Below, one piece after another: positions 37,550 through 47,681 of a stretch of DNA of 64,000 nt (positions within the stretch are counted from its first letter, which is position 1; each line of letters opens with the position of its first letter). A program made the position numbers and the translations under genes. The stretch is from Bin25 sp965221765 (GTDB lineage Bacteria > Bacteroidota > Bacteroidia > Flavobacteriales > Flavobacteriaceae): the NCBI GenBank assembly GCA_965221765.1, contig OZ244911.1:248001-312000 (forward strand), in the 5' to 3' direction. The notes under the pieces were generated by a model. It was given only the letters and a program-made list of their open reading frames with translations, was not told where the DNA came from and did not search any database.

Positions 37550-38900
37550 TCATCCCCATTTATGAAAAAGAGGAGATAACGGTGTTGGTTGATAGCCCAG
37601 CGAAGTGAATAAGAGATTTTTGAAGAGCTCCTGATACACCACAAACTCTTGGAACACTGCATCCCAATCTTCGATTTCTTGATGTGGAAGATGGCCGAGA
37701 TTTTCAACAAAAACCAACGAATACTGTCGATTTGCCAATTGTTGACTCTTGTTAACTGTTGAAGCTACGGTCGTTACTTCACGCTGCTTCCACTCCCCGT
37801 GTATTCTTTCGGTAGACTCTCCTTTATGATCTTGTTGTTCTTTCTTTTCAAGGGCCTCCATTGGTGCCCGAACGTCCATCGGGATATTGTAGGCCATGAT
37901 GCTGAGAATCCATCGATAACGGTTCGCTCGGAAATCATGGTGGTACATCCGTGAAGCAAAACACCTATTGTTGACTTCCTTGATTCGGTTTTCACTAGTG
38001 TCCCCCCCCCCCCCTTTTGAACATAAACATCTTGGTACATTGCCAAGGCAGTACTTGGTAAGTTGGTTACAATAAAACACGTGTTAAGAGCAAGACCGGT
38101 ACTCTCTATTTTCACCACCATCTGTTCTTGATGTGCCTAATGTTGGGCTTGATACTCAAAGGGTTGCTAGGTCATGTGTTTTTCTATCTTTTGAACCTTT
38201 ACTGCTAGCCTCTTGTTCTTGGGAATCCCAATGACATCACTGGCCTCAACACTTCGTGCCAAGGCATACAGTGCCACACTGCTATACCCCGCGTCGGCTC
38301 GAAAACAAATGTTGATGTCTAGATGTTCTTTCCGAATGATGCCCACCATCCACTTGGCCGTCTGCGCATTGACTAGACTAAGTATCCCCAATAGAACCTT
38401 TCCCGTCTGGCCATCATGAAAAAAATGGGGTGATAGATCACACGACGATAATACCCATTAAAAAAGGATAGTGGTTACCGGTCGTGTGTATTGGTATTGG
38501 TCGATTCAGCATCAATGGTGATGTCTTAACGTTTCTCGGGGTGGCGTTTCTGGGCATAGACGGTGACCAAATCTCTGGACTTTTCATGCTGTTTTCGAAA
38601 CGAGATAGGGTGGGTTGGGAAGCCAGCTTGCCGAGTAAAAGCTTAAACATGGCATCCCATCGGAGTCGTTTCACACCATGGGCATCGGGATCACCTAAAA
38701 TGAGTTGATAGACTCGTTGACGAAAGAGTTTTGGAATCGAATGATGAATTAAATGCTAGAGGATAGTATCTTGAATCACTAGACTGATTGGTTGAATGGC
38801 ACCTCGTTTTTTTCTAGCTTATGAATCAATAGGAGTACCCCATCGGAAGAAGGTTACCCCCTAAAAGTTTAAATGGACGGCTTTTTGGCCACTACAGAAA
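37550..38900 (-). pseudogene. IS1380-family transposase relic
   Basis: On the minus strand, pieces in different frames line up with IS1380 transposases. An N-terminal part has LILGDPDAHGVKRLRWDAMF and LASQPTLSRFENS (about 38570-38730). The middle has FRADAGYSSVALYALARS (38170-38390), corresponding to the RGDSHF region. The C-terminal part has CFIVTNLPSTALAMYQDVY, then after a frame change ENRIKEVNNRCFASRMYHHDF and RANRYRWILSIMAYN (37774-38121). The frame change coincides with a run of 13 C on the plus strand at 38002-38014. No intact frame remains. Confidence 0.78.
38002..38014 (+). repeat. 13-base C tract inside the IS1380 relic
   Basis: Thirteen consecutive C (G on the coding strand of the relic) stand exactly where the transposase frame shifts between VYVQKGGGG and the following SENRIKE block. 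Because the host gene is dead, tract growth here is probably neutral. It is a useful comparison for the tract in the BspA-like gene. Confidence 0.8.
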
Positions 38901-39188
38901 GTCGCTTTTTGACGTGTTTTTTATGGAAAATAGGTATAGGAATGAATCTTAAAACCATAAGATACGTTTTTTTGAGGAAATGATGGTCATGCTTTTGGAG
39001 ATCTTTTGGCTGGCATCTCATGGCTGAAATTTATTTTTTAGAGGAAAAGTTTTGTTGAAAACAATCTAAAAACACTTTCATAAGGAATGAAAATGCTTTC
39101 AATCAAGGGAATTGTCTTCAAAAGCCCCACTTTTGTATGAATTATTCGGGTAAAGACTATCCCTATTCAATCGTCTGGCTTTGGGATA

Positions 39189-39213
39189 TTCATGTTGCAC
39201 TAGATAGTTGAAC
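39189..39213 (+). repeat. 25-bp repeat, copy A, just upstream of tgt
   Basis: TTCATGTTGCACTAGATAG followed by TTGAAC is identical to 52829-52853. Copy A lies between the IS1380 relic and tgt, and copy B lies at the break in a split lipoprotein gene. Both sit at a disrupted gene boundary, as expected for the end of a mobile element. Confidence 0.7.
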
Positions 39214-39223
39214 TTAGGATATC

Positions 39224-40366
39224 ATTAAAAAAGGAAAAAATATCGATTCGATTATTTATGATGATAATTCATCAGCTCGTGCTTGTAGAATACTTACCCA
39301 ACATGGTGTCATTGACACACCAGTTTTTATGCCAGTAGGAACTTTGGGAACGGTGAAAGGACTATCTCAAGAGCAATTGAGCCATCCCATAGGAGCCCAA
39401 ATAATTCTTGCTAATACTTACCATTTGTATCTAAGACCTGGAACGGAAATTTTAAAGAAAGCTGGAGGCATCCATCAATTTATTTCATGGTCTAAACCTA
39501 TTTTAACGGATTCAGGAGGATATCAAGTCTATTCATTAGCAGATAGAAGAAAAATTGATGAACATGGGGTACAATTTAAATCTCATATCGATGGATCAAT
39601 ACATGTTTTTACTCCCGAAAATGCAGTTTCTATTCAACGAAAGATTGGAGCAGACATCATGATGGCTTTTGATGAATGCACTCCCTATCCAATATCACAT
39701 AAAGAAGCTCAGTTATCGATGGATAGGACACATCGGTGGTTGGATAGAGGGTTAAATAAATTCAATGAGTCTACTCAGTGGTATGGTTATCAGCAGATTT
39801 TTGTACCGATTGTACAAGGAAGTGTTTATACAGATCTTCGAAAATCATCGGCTGAGTGTATCAGTCAAAAAAAGGCTTCCATCAATGCTATTGGTGGATT
39901 ATCCGTTGGTGAGCCCATCGATTTGATGTATCAAATGACTCAAGAAGTCTGTGGAATTCTCCCCAAAAGCAAACCACGTTATTTAATGGGGGTAGGGACT
40001 CCTTTAAATATTCTTGAGTGTATTTCTATGGGGGTTGATATGTTTGATTGTGTCATGCCGACTCGTAATGGTCGCAATGGTATGCTGTTTACAATCGATG
40101 GTATAATCAATATCAAAAACCAAAAGTGGAAATCAGATTTTTCCCACATTGATACCAATGAGTATAGTTTAATTGGTTCCCAGTACACTAAAGCGTATTT
40201 GAGACACTTGTTTTCAGTGAATGAACTATTGGGAAAACAAATTGCTAGTATTCACAATCTAAGTTTTTATAGTTGGTTAACTAATCAGGCAAGGAAAAGA
40301 ATCATTGATGGTAGTTTTGTTGCTTGGAAGAATCGAATCTCCAAAAACTTGGATAAAAGGCTTTGA
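39224..40366 (+). CDS. tgt: tRNA-guanine transglycosylase (queuine tRNA-ribosyltransferase), start codon not canonical
   Basis: This enzyme swaps guanine 34 of certain tRNAs for a queuosine precursor. Marks seen are TPVFMPVGTLGTVKGLS, ILANTYHLYLRPG, LTDSGGYQVYSLA with the nucleophile-region Asp, FDECTPYP, IGGLSVGEP, and FDCVMPTRNGRNG. The conserved N-terminus (NSSARACRILTQHGVIDTP) lies upstream of the first ATG at 39329, so that ATG is too late. The frame is open from 39218, after a TAG, and has no ATG, GTG or TTG before 39329; ATT at 39224 gives 380 residues, a normal length. The zinc-binding Cys region expected near the C-terminus (CxCxxC) is not visible and appears replaced by TIDGIINIKNQKW. 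The lptG gene follows at once. Confidence 0.85.
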   Translation: MKKGKNIDSIIYDDNSSARACRILTQHGVIDTPVFMPVGTLGTVKGLSQEQLSHPIGAQIILANTYHLYLRPGTEILKKAGGIHQFISWSKPILTDSGGYQVYSLADRRKIDEHGVQFKSHIDGSIHVFTPENAVSIQRKIGADIMMAFDECTPYPISHKEAQLSMDRTHRWLDRGLNKFNESTQWYGYQQIFVPIVQGSVYTDLRKSSAECISQKKASINAIGGLSVGEPIDLMYQMTQEVCGILPKSKPRYLMGVGTPLNILECISMGVDMFDCVMPTRNGRNGMLFTIDGIINIKNQKWKSDFSHIDTNEYSLIGSQYTKAYLRHLFSVNELLGKQIASIHNLSFYSWLTNQARKRIIDGSFVAWKNRISKNLDKRL

Positions 40367-40367
40367 A

Positions 40368-41444
40368 TTGAAAATTCTTGACAAGTATATTCTCAAAAAG
40401 TATATTGGAACATTTTTTGTGTTGATTCTTTTATTTATTCCCATTGGAATCATGGTGGACTTGTCTGAAAAGATTGACAAATTCAAAGCCAATAAGGTCC
40501 CTTTTGATGAAACCTTGTGGTATTATATTGATTTTACTTGGTATTTTGCCAATCTTCTCTATCCGATTTTTTTGTTTCTAGCCATTATTTGGTTTACATC
40601 TAAAATGGCTAATAATACCGAAGTCATTGCCATCTTGAGTTCAGGCGTTTCGTTTGGTAGATTTTTGAGACCATTTTTAATGGGTGCAAGCCTTATCTGT
40701 CTCTTAGCTATTATAGTTTCTCTCTATATAGCTCCAGCTGCTAGCAAGGGATATAATGAATTTCGATATAAATATTTAAGTCGGAATGTTGAGAGATTTA
40801 CAGAGGATGTCTTTCAACAAATTAACGATCATGAATATGTCTACGTGAGTAATTATGACCCTATTCGTAAAAGTGCAGATAATTTTGTGTTGACCCATTT
40901 TCAAGGAAATGAGATGAGATTTAAGATAAAAGCGTCTAGTATCCGTTGGCAAAATGAAGATAGTTTATTTCGATTAACTAGATATAACAAAAGAAAATTT
41001 AATCAACGTGGAGAAGTTTATATTCAAGAAACATTAAAAGATACTGTATTTGATTTTTCAATTGAAGATTTAGCCCCGGTCAATTATGTCGCCGAAACCT
41101 TATCTCTTGGACAACTAATAGGATTTATTAAACTCGAAAGAGAGCGTGGATCCCCTTTAATCAATAGACACGTGTTGAATTTTCATAAACGATGGAGCAT
41201 TCCGTTATCAGTTTTTGTCTTGACGTTTATTGCCGTGGCAGTAGCATCTAAAAAAAGAAGGGGTGGCACTGGATTTAATTTAGCATTGGGGGTGACTTTA
41301 GGATTTTTATTTGTCTTTTTTGATAAAGTCTTGGGTGTTCTAGTCGCAAAATCAACATTTTCACCAATCATTGCGGCATGGTTTCCTTTGTTTTTATTTG
41401 CATGTATTGGATTATATCTTTTACGAAAAACAACTTCGCAATAG
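40368..41444 (+). CDS. lptG: LptF/LptG-family permease (probable LptG)
   Basis: This inner-membrane protein belongs to the LptFG permeases that drive lipopolysaccharide transport to the outer membrane. I place the start at TTG 40368 (358 residues; KILDKYILKKYIGTFFVLIL), since the longer frame from 40305 would overlap tgt by 62 bp. Three hydrophobic segments lie in the first 125 residues, a periplasmic domain spans about 125-260, and three helices end the protein (WSIPLSVFVLTFIAVAVASK, GVTLGFLFVFFDKVLG, FPLFLFACIGLYLL). The tgt-lptG order with one base between the genes is common in this phylum. Confidence 0.92.
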   Translation: MKILDKYILKKYIGTFFVLILLFIPIGIMVDLSEKIDKFKANKVPFDETLWYYIDFTWYFANLLYPIFLFLAIIWFTSKMANNTEVIAILSSGVSFGRFLRPFLMGASLICLLAIIVSLYIAPAASKGYNEFRYKYLSRNVERFTEDVFQQINDHEYVYVSNYDPIRKSADNFVLTHFQGNEMRFKIKASSIRWQNEDSLFRLTRYNKRKFNQRGEVYIQETLKDTVFDFSIEDLAPVNYVAETLSLGQLIGFIKLERERGSPLINRHVLNFHKRWSIPLSVFVLTFIAVAVASKKRRGGTGFNLALGVTLGFLFVFFDKVLGVLVAKSTFSPIIAAWFPLFLFACIGLYLLRKTTSQ

Positions 41445-41589
41445 CTTTTTTAATTTATCTAGTTAAAACCTTCTGTGGATTGAAGTACTCCATAATCTCC
41501 ACGTAACACCTTGTAGAAATAGGGGATAAATCTCCATCTAAAATAAGAGGATAATATTGTTGCACTATTGGCAAGAATATATATCTACT

Positions 41590-42650
41590 AAGATTACAAC
41601 TTAAATTCATCATATTCATTCATTTTGATGTTGATCATATTCTAAAGGAAAGGGCACTTTCAAGCTTTGACGTCTTCTTTGATGATTATAGAATTCAAAA
41701 TAGCCTCATAGCTATTTATAGCAGTCGATACCATCGAAAGAAGACTTGATAGATACATTTTCATATTTGACACTGGCCATCAATTCAATTAAAACATGAT
41801 CAATACAATACCATTTTCCATCCATATGCCATGTGTATCTACTTTAGGAACCCATCGGTATTCATTAAAGCATTAGACTGAATGCCTTGATCGGTCTTAA
41901 ATATTTGAGGCCTTCCGTAACGATTGATTCAATACGAAAACATAAAATTCAGTGGCCACGGAATTAGATAAATCTCAGTCAAGCCCCTAACGACTATAAT
42001 GACTGATAACTGCATACCGATAAACATATTCCTTGTATGGCAATGAAGTGATGTCAGTTGCCAAACTTGATTCGAACGGATAATCGTTAAATCTTTTTGA
42101 AGGCATGTAAATGTTTGGTGATTAGAACTCGTTTTCTTTTACTCTTGTTCTCGACTTGAGATAGAAGCTATGACGTTATAACGGATGATTATAGATTTGT
42201 ATTCAACGTATCATTGATTTTTTATCCCTTGTCCGTGTTTAAGCATGGGTTATTCTTCAAACCCCTAAAAGAATCGTTCGTCGATTCAATGCAGATTCTC
42301 TTGCAATAGAATCGTCATATCTATTGCAATCAATAGCCCTATGGAGTACATTGCTACACAGTGCTCAACGATTCGTTTTTTAATCTACATAGACTACCAC
42401 ATTAACTGATCACATGATCATTCATAGGCTTCATATAAATTCAGCTTCAACTTTTTATTGCTCCATGATGTTCAAATAGCCATGTTATTTTTCTAATCAA
42501 ATTGCTAAATATTTCTCGACCAATGAAATACTATCGGGACCTTCTTAATCAAAGGAGCACTTCTAATTGGCCGTTTGGGATGGATAAAATTGAACTGTTT
42601 GGATAGCTCTTCATTAAATTATAATGTTTTTTCATTGCCTTTTTGCCCCC
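41590..42650 (-). pseudogene. IS3-family transposase relic (OrfB part)
   Basis: Minus-strand frames between these points give decayed OrfB text. RSNQVWQLTS then LPYKEYVYRYAVISHYSR (about 41985-42100) matches the first catalytic Asp region, in which the usual TDIT is blurred by a shift. The C-terminal end YFEFYNHQRRRQSLKVPFPL then EYDQHQNE (about 41615-41700) is the typical IS3 ending. Frames change many times, so it is long dead. The remainder of 41445-42846 shows no other gene. Confidence 0.72.
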
Positions 42651-42846
42651 CTCCTTTTTACTTTGAGCCATCATTATTTCACTGTATTACTCATTAAAGT
42701 TTAATTATTAAATGGAACTTATCAAAGTGCCAGAAAATATTGGAAAAGTGCAGATAATAAGATTATTAATAGATTCAATAAACTTTTGATTCATGGAGGG
42801 CTGGTGATTGTTATAAATTTACATTTTGAAATCAGAATTAAATTAT

Positions 42847-43806
42847 ATGGAATATTTAGAATTTGAAAAACCCATCATGGCACTAACAGATCAACTTCAA
42901 AAGTGCATTGAACTTGGCAAAGAAAATGGAGTAGATGTTTCTGATACCGCCAAACAGCTTAAAAAAAAAATAGAGAGCACCAAGAAAGAAATCTATAAAA
43001 AATTAACACCATGGCAAAAGGTCCAATTATCTAGACACCCCAATAGACCCTATACCCTAGATTATATCAATTCCCTTTGTGGAGATACATTTTTAGAATT
43101 ACACGGTGATAGAAATATTGCTGACGATAAGGCCATGGTGGGAGGATTAGGAAAAGTTGGAGGACAGAGTTTTATGATCATTGGTACCCAAAAAGGATAT
43201 GATACTCAAACAAGGCAATATCGAAATTTTGGGATGGCCAATCCACAAGGTTATCGAAAAGCCTTGCGATTGATGAAATCTGCTGAAAAATTTCAGATTC
43301 CAATTCTAACATTAATTGATACGCCAGGGGCGTTCCCAGGTATTGAAGCCGAAGAAAGAGGCCAGGGTGAAGCCATCGCTCGTAACATCTATGAAATGAT
43401 GAATTTAAAAGTTCCTATTATCGTGACGATCATTGGAGAAGGGGCATCGGGTGGAGCTTTGGGAATAGGTGTTGGAGATCGAATTTTAATGCTTGAAAAT
43501 ACTTGGTATTCTGTTATTTCACCTGAGTCTTGCTCTTCGATATTATGGCGAAGTTGGGAACACAAAGAAGAAATGGCCCAGCAATTAAAATTGACAGCTC
43601 AAGACATGAAAACAGCACAAATCATAGATCTCATTGTTGAAGAACCTCTAGGTGGAGCGCATTATGATCGAAAAAAAATGTTTGGTACTCTAGAAGAACA
43701 CGTTTTGAGTTGTTTTAATCAAATAAAAATGATTCCCTTGGTTGAACTTCTTAAGCAACGGAGAAAAAAGTATACGGCTATCGGGAATTTTACAATCCAA
43801 TCATAG
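42847..43806 (+). CDS. accA: Acetyl-CoA carboxylase carboxyltransferase, alpha subunit
   Basis: This 319-residue protein is the alpha subunit of the carboxyltransferase that makes malonyl-CoA in fatty-acid synthesis. The start at ATG 42847 (MEYLEFEKPI) matches the usual N-terminus better than the TTG 21 bp upstream. Conserved parts are RHPNRPYTLDYI, ELHGDRNIADDKAMVGGLGK, NFGMANPQGYRKALRLM, LIDTPGAFPGIEAEERGQGE and GEGASGGALGIGVGD. The partner accD is not in this window. It is 107 bp upstream of dnaB on the same strand. Confidence 0.96.
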   Translation: MEYLEFEKPIMALTDQLQKCIELGKENGVDVSDTAKQLKKKIESTKKEIYKKLTPWQKVQLSRHPNRPYTLDYINSLCGDTFLELHGDRNIADDKAMVGGLGKVGGQSFMIIGTQKGYDTQTRQYRNFGMANPQGYRKALRLMKSAEKFQIPILTLIDTPGAFPGIEAEERGQGEAIARNIYEMMNLKVPIIVTIIGEGASGGALGIGVGDRILMLENTWYSVISPESCSSILWRSWEHKEEMAQQLKLTAQDMKTAQIIDLIVEEPLGGAHYDRKKMFGTLEEHVLSCFNQIKMIPLVELLKQRRKKYTAIGNFTIQS

Positions 43807-43913
43807 AGTACTTGAAAATATGACAAATGATTGGTGAAATACTGTTAAATTTTTGTAAATAACTTTTGAAATGACATTGAAATTATGATAAATCGTCTCT
43901 TTACTTTTGGTGC

Positions 43914-45488
43914 ATGAGTTTAACGGAAAATAATCCTAAACAGCAAAAAAAAGCGAATGTAATTCCACTAGTAAAAGGCAAGTTACCACCCCAAGCCATC
44001 GAAATTGAAGAAGCTGTGATTAGTGGGATTTTAATCGATAGAACGGCTTTTGAAAGAATCAATGAAATCATTGAATCGGAAATGTTCTATAAAGAACAAC
44101 ATAAATTAATTTTTGAAGCAGCTACTACGCTCTATCGATCAAAGGATAGTGTTATTGATTTAAAAACAATCACACAACAACTCATAGCAGATAATACGAT
44201 AAACCGCGTTGGTGGCGGTACGTTTTTGATTAAAATGAGTCAATCCATTGCTTCAGCGGCTCATATCGAATATCACGCTAGAATTATTCAAGAAAAATTT
44301 ATTTTAAGATCTCTTATTGAAGTTTCAGATAAAATAATTGAAAAATCATATGATGAAACACATGATGTTTTTGAAACTATTCAATTTGCGGAAACTCAAA
44401 TCTATAATGCTACAAAAAATAAAATTAAAACTCAACCGGTTGCAGCTAAACATTTGATTGAAAAATTAGCAGAACAAATTGAGAGAATAAAAAAACAAGG
44501 CGGATCAATAGGAATTGAATCTGGATTTCATGAGTTCGACAGATTCACAAGTGGATTTCAAAAAAGTGATTTGATTGTGCTTGCAGCAAGACCAGGTATG
44601 GGAAAAACAGCCTTTATGTTGTCCATGGCTAGAAAAATGGCGATTAAAAAAAACTATACCGTAGCTATATTTTCATTAGAAATGTCTGCCATGCAACTGA
44701 TTACTCGAATGGTATCAGCTCAAACCAAGATTCCATTTGAAAAAGTACGAGATGGTGCCCTTGATTCAGATGGGTTTGGTCAGGTTGTCGAAACCATCAA
44801 TACATTGGGAGATTACCCAATTTATATCGATGAAACCCCTCAGCTATCGATCTATGAATTACGTTCTAAAGCAAGACGGTTGAAAACAGCTTCTAATATT
44901 GATATTATTTTGGTTGATTATTTACAATTAATGACGGTAAGCAATCGAGGGTATAATCAAAATAGAGAACAAACTATTTCTCAAATTTCTAGCTCTGTTA
45001 AGGCCTTAGCGAAAGAATTAGATATTCCCATTGTTGCCCTTTCACAATTGAATCGGGCTGTAGAAAAAAGAGAAAAATCTAGACCACAATTATCTGATTT
45101 AAGAGAATCGGGAGCCATTGAGCAAGACGCCGACATTGTTGCATTTTTATACCGTCCGGAATATTATAAATTCGAAACTTGGGAGGATGGTAGTTCTACA
45201 GAAGGTCAAGCAGAAATCATTATTTCTAAACATCGAAATGGCGCTATTGGAAGTTTTCGATTAGGATTTAATGGGAAAATAAGCAATTTTTCTAATGATT
45301 TTTCATCAGCCGGCTACAAACCCATGAACACTGAAAAAATCCCTTCAAAAATGAATGATCATAAAACAAATCAAAGATTCCAAAATTCTATTTCTCTTCA
45401 AAATGATAATTCCAATGATGAGAATCCCTCTTCCCAGTGGAGTCAAAAAAAATCTGAAAACGGCCAAGAGAGTGAAGAACCATTCTAG
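43914..45488 (+). CDS. dnaB: Replicative DNA helicase DnaB
   Basis: This 524-residue hexameric helicase unwinds DNA at the replication fork. The N-terminal DnaB domain (PPQAIEIEEAVISGILIDR) and a RecA-like C-terminal domain are both present: Walker A LAARPGMGKTAFML at about residue 222, IFSLEMSAMQLITRM, Walker B-type IDIILVDYLQLM, and SQLNRAVEKR with SDLRESGAIEQDADIV. The C-terminal 45 residues form a low-complexity polar tail. A TACTTTTG box just 4 bp before the ATG resembles the Bacteroidota -7 element, but no matching upstream element is seen. Confidence 0.97.
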   Translation: MSLTENNPKQQKKANVIPLVKGKLPPQAIEIEEAVISGILIDRTAFERINEIIESEMFYKEQHKLIFEAATTLYRSKDSVIDLKTITQQLIADNTINRVGGGTFLIKMSQSIASAAHIEYHARIIQEKFILRSLIEVSDKIIEKSYDETHDVFETIQFAETQIYNATKNKIKTQPVAAKHLIEKLAEQIERIKKQGGSIGIESGFHEFDRFTSGFQKSDLIVLAARPGMGKTAFMLSMARKMAIKKNYTVAIFSLEMSAMQLITRMVSAQTKIPFEKVRDGALDSDGFGQVVETINTLGDYPIYIDETPQLSIYELRSKARRLKTASNIDIILVDYLQLMTVSNRGYNQNREQTISQISSSVKALAKELDIPIVALSQLNRAVEKREKSRPQLSDLRESGAIEQDADIVAFLYRPEYYKFETWEDGSSTEGQAEIIISKHRNGAIGSFRLGFNGKISNFSNDFSSAGYKPMNTEKIPSKMNDHKTNQRFQNSISLQNDNSNDENPSSQWSQKKSENGQESEEPF

Positions 45489-45866
45489 TTAAAAGTAGTA
45501 TTGAAATTAGTGGTCGATATCATATTTGGGATAATTTTGACTAAGGGTTTAAAACCAGCATTAATTGGAGGTATTAAACTCTAAGGATCTTTGGAACTGT
45601 ATTATTGGCAAGTTCATGGTTTGCAGTCAGGTTTCTTTCTGAAATGAAAGTTAGTGTGAATATCCCATAAAATATAACAGAAGAGAATACAGCCAAATTA
45701 ATCGATAAAATTCTGAGCAGAATTTCGAAAAAAATATGAAAGTTTATGTTGCAGTTCCCAAAAAGCCGGGGATCAAGTCAAAGAAAAAAGCTCTATTGAG
45801 TTACGCGTTCCATCATCTAATTCCGATTTTGAGTTTTAAACGAAATTATTTTTGTATTGAAGTATA

Positions 45867-47237
45867 TCAATTGTGGCTATACTTTAATTTTCGTTCAATG
45901 GATGCAATCATTTCAGTTGCAATGTCTTTTCCGGTAGCATTTTCAATCCCTTCTAAACCAGGAGATGAATTAACTTCTAAAAGTAGTGGTCCTTTATTGG
46001 ATCTGATGATATCGACACCAGCTACTGAAAGATTAAGAGCTTTTGCTGCACGGACAGCTAAAATTCGCTCGTCGGCTTTTATTTTAGCTTTGGTAGCAAT
46101 ACCTCCTAAATGCACATTGGCTCTAAATTCTCCTGAAGTTGCTTCCCGTTGAATCGAGCCAACAACTTTATTATCTACAACAAAACAACGCAAGTCTTTA
46201 CCCTCTGCTTCTTTAATAAATTCTTGAACCAATATATTGGCTTGTAGACTTTTAAAAGCATTGATGACACTTTCTGCAGCCTTAGCCGTTTCAGCCAATA
46301 CCACTCCTTTGCCTTGAGCACTCTCCAAAACTTTAACTACAAGTGGAGCTCCCCCCACCATTGAAATAAGATCTTTGGTGTCTTGGGGTGATTTTGCCAT
46401 GCCGGTGGTCGGCACATTTAATTTATTGATTGAAAAAATTTGAGAAGAATATAATTTATCTCTTGATTTGGCAATGGACTCAGCAGAATTCAAGCAATAG
46501 GTACCAATGGAATGGAATTGTCTTAATAAGGCACAACCATAAAATGTCATAGAAGGTCTGATTCTAGGAATTACAGCATCTAAATGATCTAATACACTAC
46601 CATCTCGATAACGAATTTCAGGGGTATCGGTGTCCAGTCGCATATAACAATGTTGAAGATTATAAAAGTGCATGGTATGCCCCCTAGCATTGCCAGCTTC
46701 GATAATTCGTTTATTGGAATATAGATTTCGATTGGTAGCTAATAATCCAATATGGAGTCCCGTTTTATTTAAAATCAGATGACAATAGAGATCATTGAGT
46801 TGTGTTTTGGATATTTTTTTTAGAATTTGATTTTGATTGGGATCAATGATAAAGCGTCCTTTGAGGGCTTCTCGTCCTAATAGCATCCGAAAGTCCATGC
46901 CTTCGCGATTGGCTAGTGTTAATTCAATATCAAACTGAATAGTTCCAATCGTTAAGGGGGTTTTAATAACAAATCGTTTTTCAACAATGCCAGAAGAACT
47001 TTTGATATTTCGGATATCTATGACTTTCGCTTTACAATCAACGGCAATGCTCAAATTATCTTCGAAAGGGTTGACTTCAAATTCCACCCATAAATCCCCT
47101 TTAACTTTTTTTCGCTTGATATTTTTGGCCTGAATTGACGATGTTTTCGCCCCAGAATCAACTCTAGCTAGGATGGCGGGTATGTTTAATTCATTAAATG
47201 AACACCATTCGTATTCCCCTATGGTGGTATGTTTAAT
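45867..47237 (-). CDS. rimK: RimB-RimK fusion: retropepsin-like protease domain plus ATP-grasp ligase, start codon not canonical
   Basis: The C-terminal 300 residues are a RimK-type ATP-grasp ligase that adds glutamate to ribosomal protein S6 or a similar target (RPSMTFYGCALLRQFHSIG, APLVVKVLESAQGKGVVLAE, VQEFIKEAEGKDLRCFVV, VAGVDIIRSNKGPLLLEVN and SSPGLEG). The first 150 residues are a RimB-type ATP-dependent zinc protease domain (PF05618) with the retropepsin motif LARVDSGAKTSSIQA, completed by LLGREALKGRFIID. That motif lies upstream of the first usable GTG (47087). The frame is open to 47240 with no ATG, GTG or TTG in between; ATT at 47237 followed by KHTTIGEYEW matches the usual N-terminus. 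Confidence 0.88.
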   Translation of the reverse strand: MKHTTIGEYEWCSFNELNIPAILARVDSGAKTSSIQAKNIKRKKVKGDLWVEFEVNPFEDNLSIAVDCKAKVIDIRNIKSSSGIVEKRFVIKTPLTIGTIQFDIELTLANREGMDFRMLLGREALKGRFIIDPNQNQILKKISKTQLNDLYCHLILNKTGLHIGLLATNRNLYSNKRIIEAGNARGHTMHFYNLQHCYMRLDTDTPEIRYRDGSVLDHLDAVIPRIRPSMTFYGCALLRQFHSIGTYCLNSAESIAKSRDKLYSSQIFSINKLNVPTTGMAKSPQDTKDLISMVGGAPLVVKVLESAQGKGVVLAETAKAAESVINAFKSLQANILVQEFIKEAEGKDLRCFVVDNKVVGSIQREATSGEFRANVHLGGIATKAKIKADERILAVRAAKALNLSVAGVDIIRSNKGPLLLEVNSSPGLEGIENATGKDIATEMIASIERKLKYSHN

Positions 47238-47240
47238 TTC

Positions 47241-47681
47241 CTATGGATTTGACTTCTAGTAAAAGTAATTAATCTTAAAGACTTTAGAATAATAGAAATT
47301 GAAAAAACCTCAATTTTTCGAGGTCAATATTTTTCATATTGCTTGAATATCTCAGTATCATCAACATAATATTTCCTTGATTTTGAAGTTTTTGACTCTA
47401 GATGGAGTCATTTTAGACTTGTTTAAGAATATTACCTCTCTCATGGTCTCATTTTTTATTGGGAGTCCAAAATTTTAGTGTAGAAATCTCTCTTATTAAA
47501 GTTTTAATCAAACTCATTACCATGGAACAATAAATGAATTAGAAGACAAAAAGAAGTTGCAATGAAGCTTTAAATTAAAACCATTAATGTTGTTTTTATA
47601 GACATTACGATGCGAAACTTGTCAAGTCATTAACTTGCGACTTATTAGTTTGCTTCAGGTTAATCGATTCCACCAACAACA
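47241..47681. other. Spacer between divergent rimB-rimK and the metalloprotease gene
   Basis: No gene is visible in these 441 bp. The stretch is very AT-rich and should hold the promoters of both neighbours, but I cannot point to a clear -33/-7 pair. Confidence 0.5.

Noticed and set aside
43902..43909. TACTTTTG as a Bacteroidota -7 promoter box for dnaB
   Set aside because: The box is only 4 bp from the start codon and has no matching -33 element at the right distance; such a match is easy by chance in AT-rich DNA.
45736..46152. 138-codon frame antisense to the end of rimK
   Set aside because: It overlaps the conserved ATP-grasp coding sequence on the other strand and shows no family pattern of its own.
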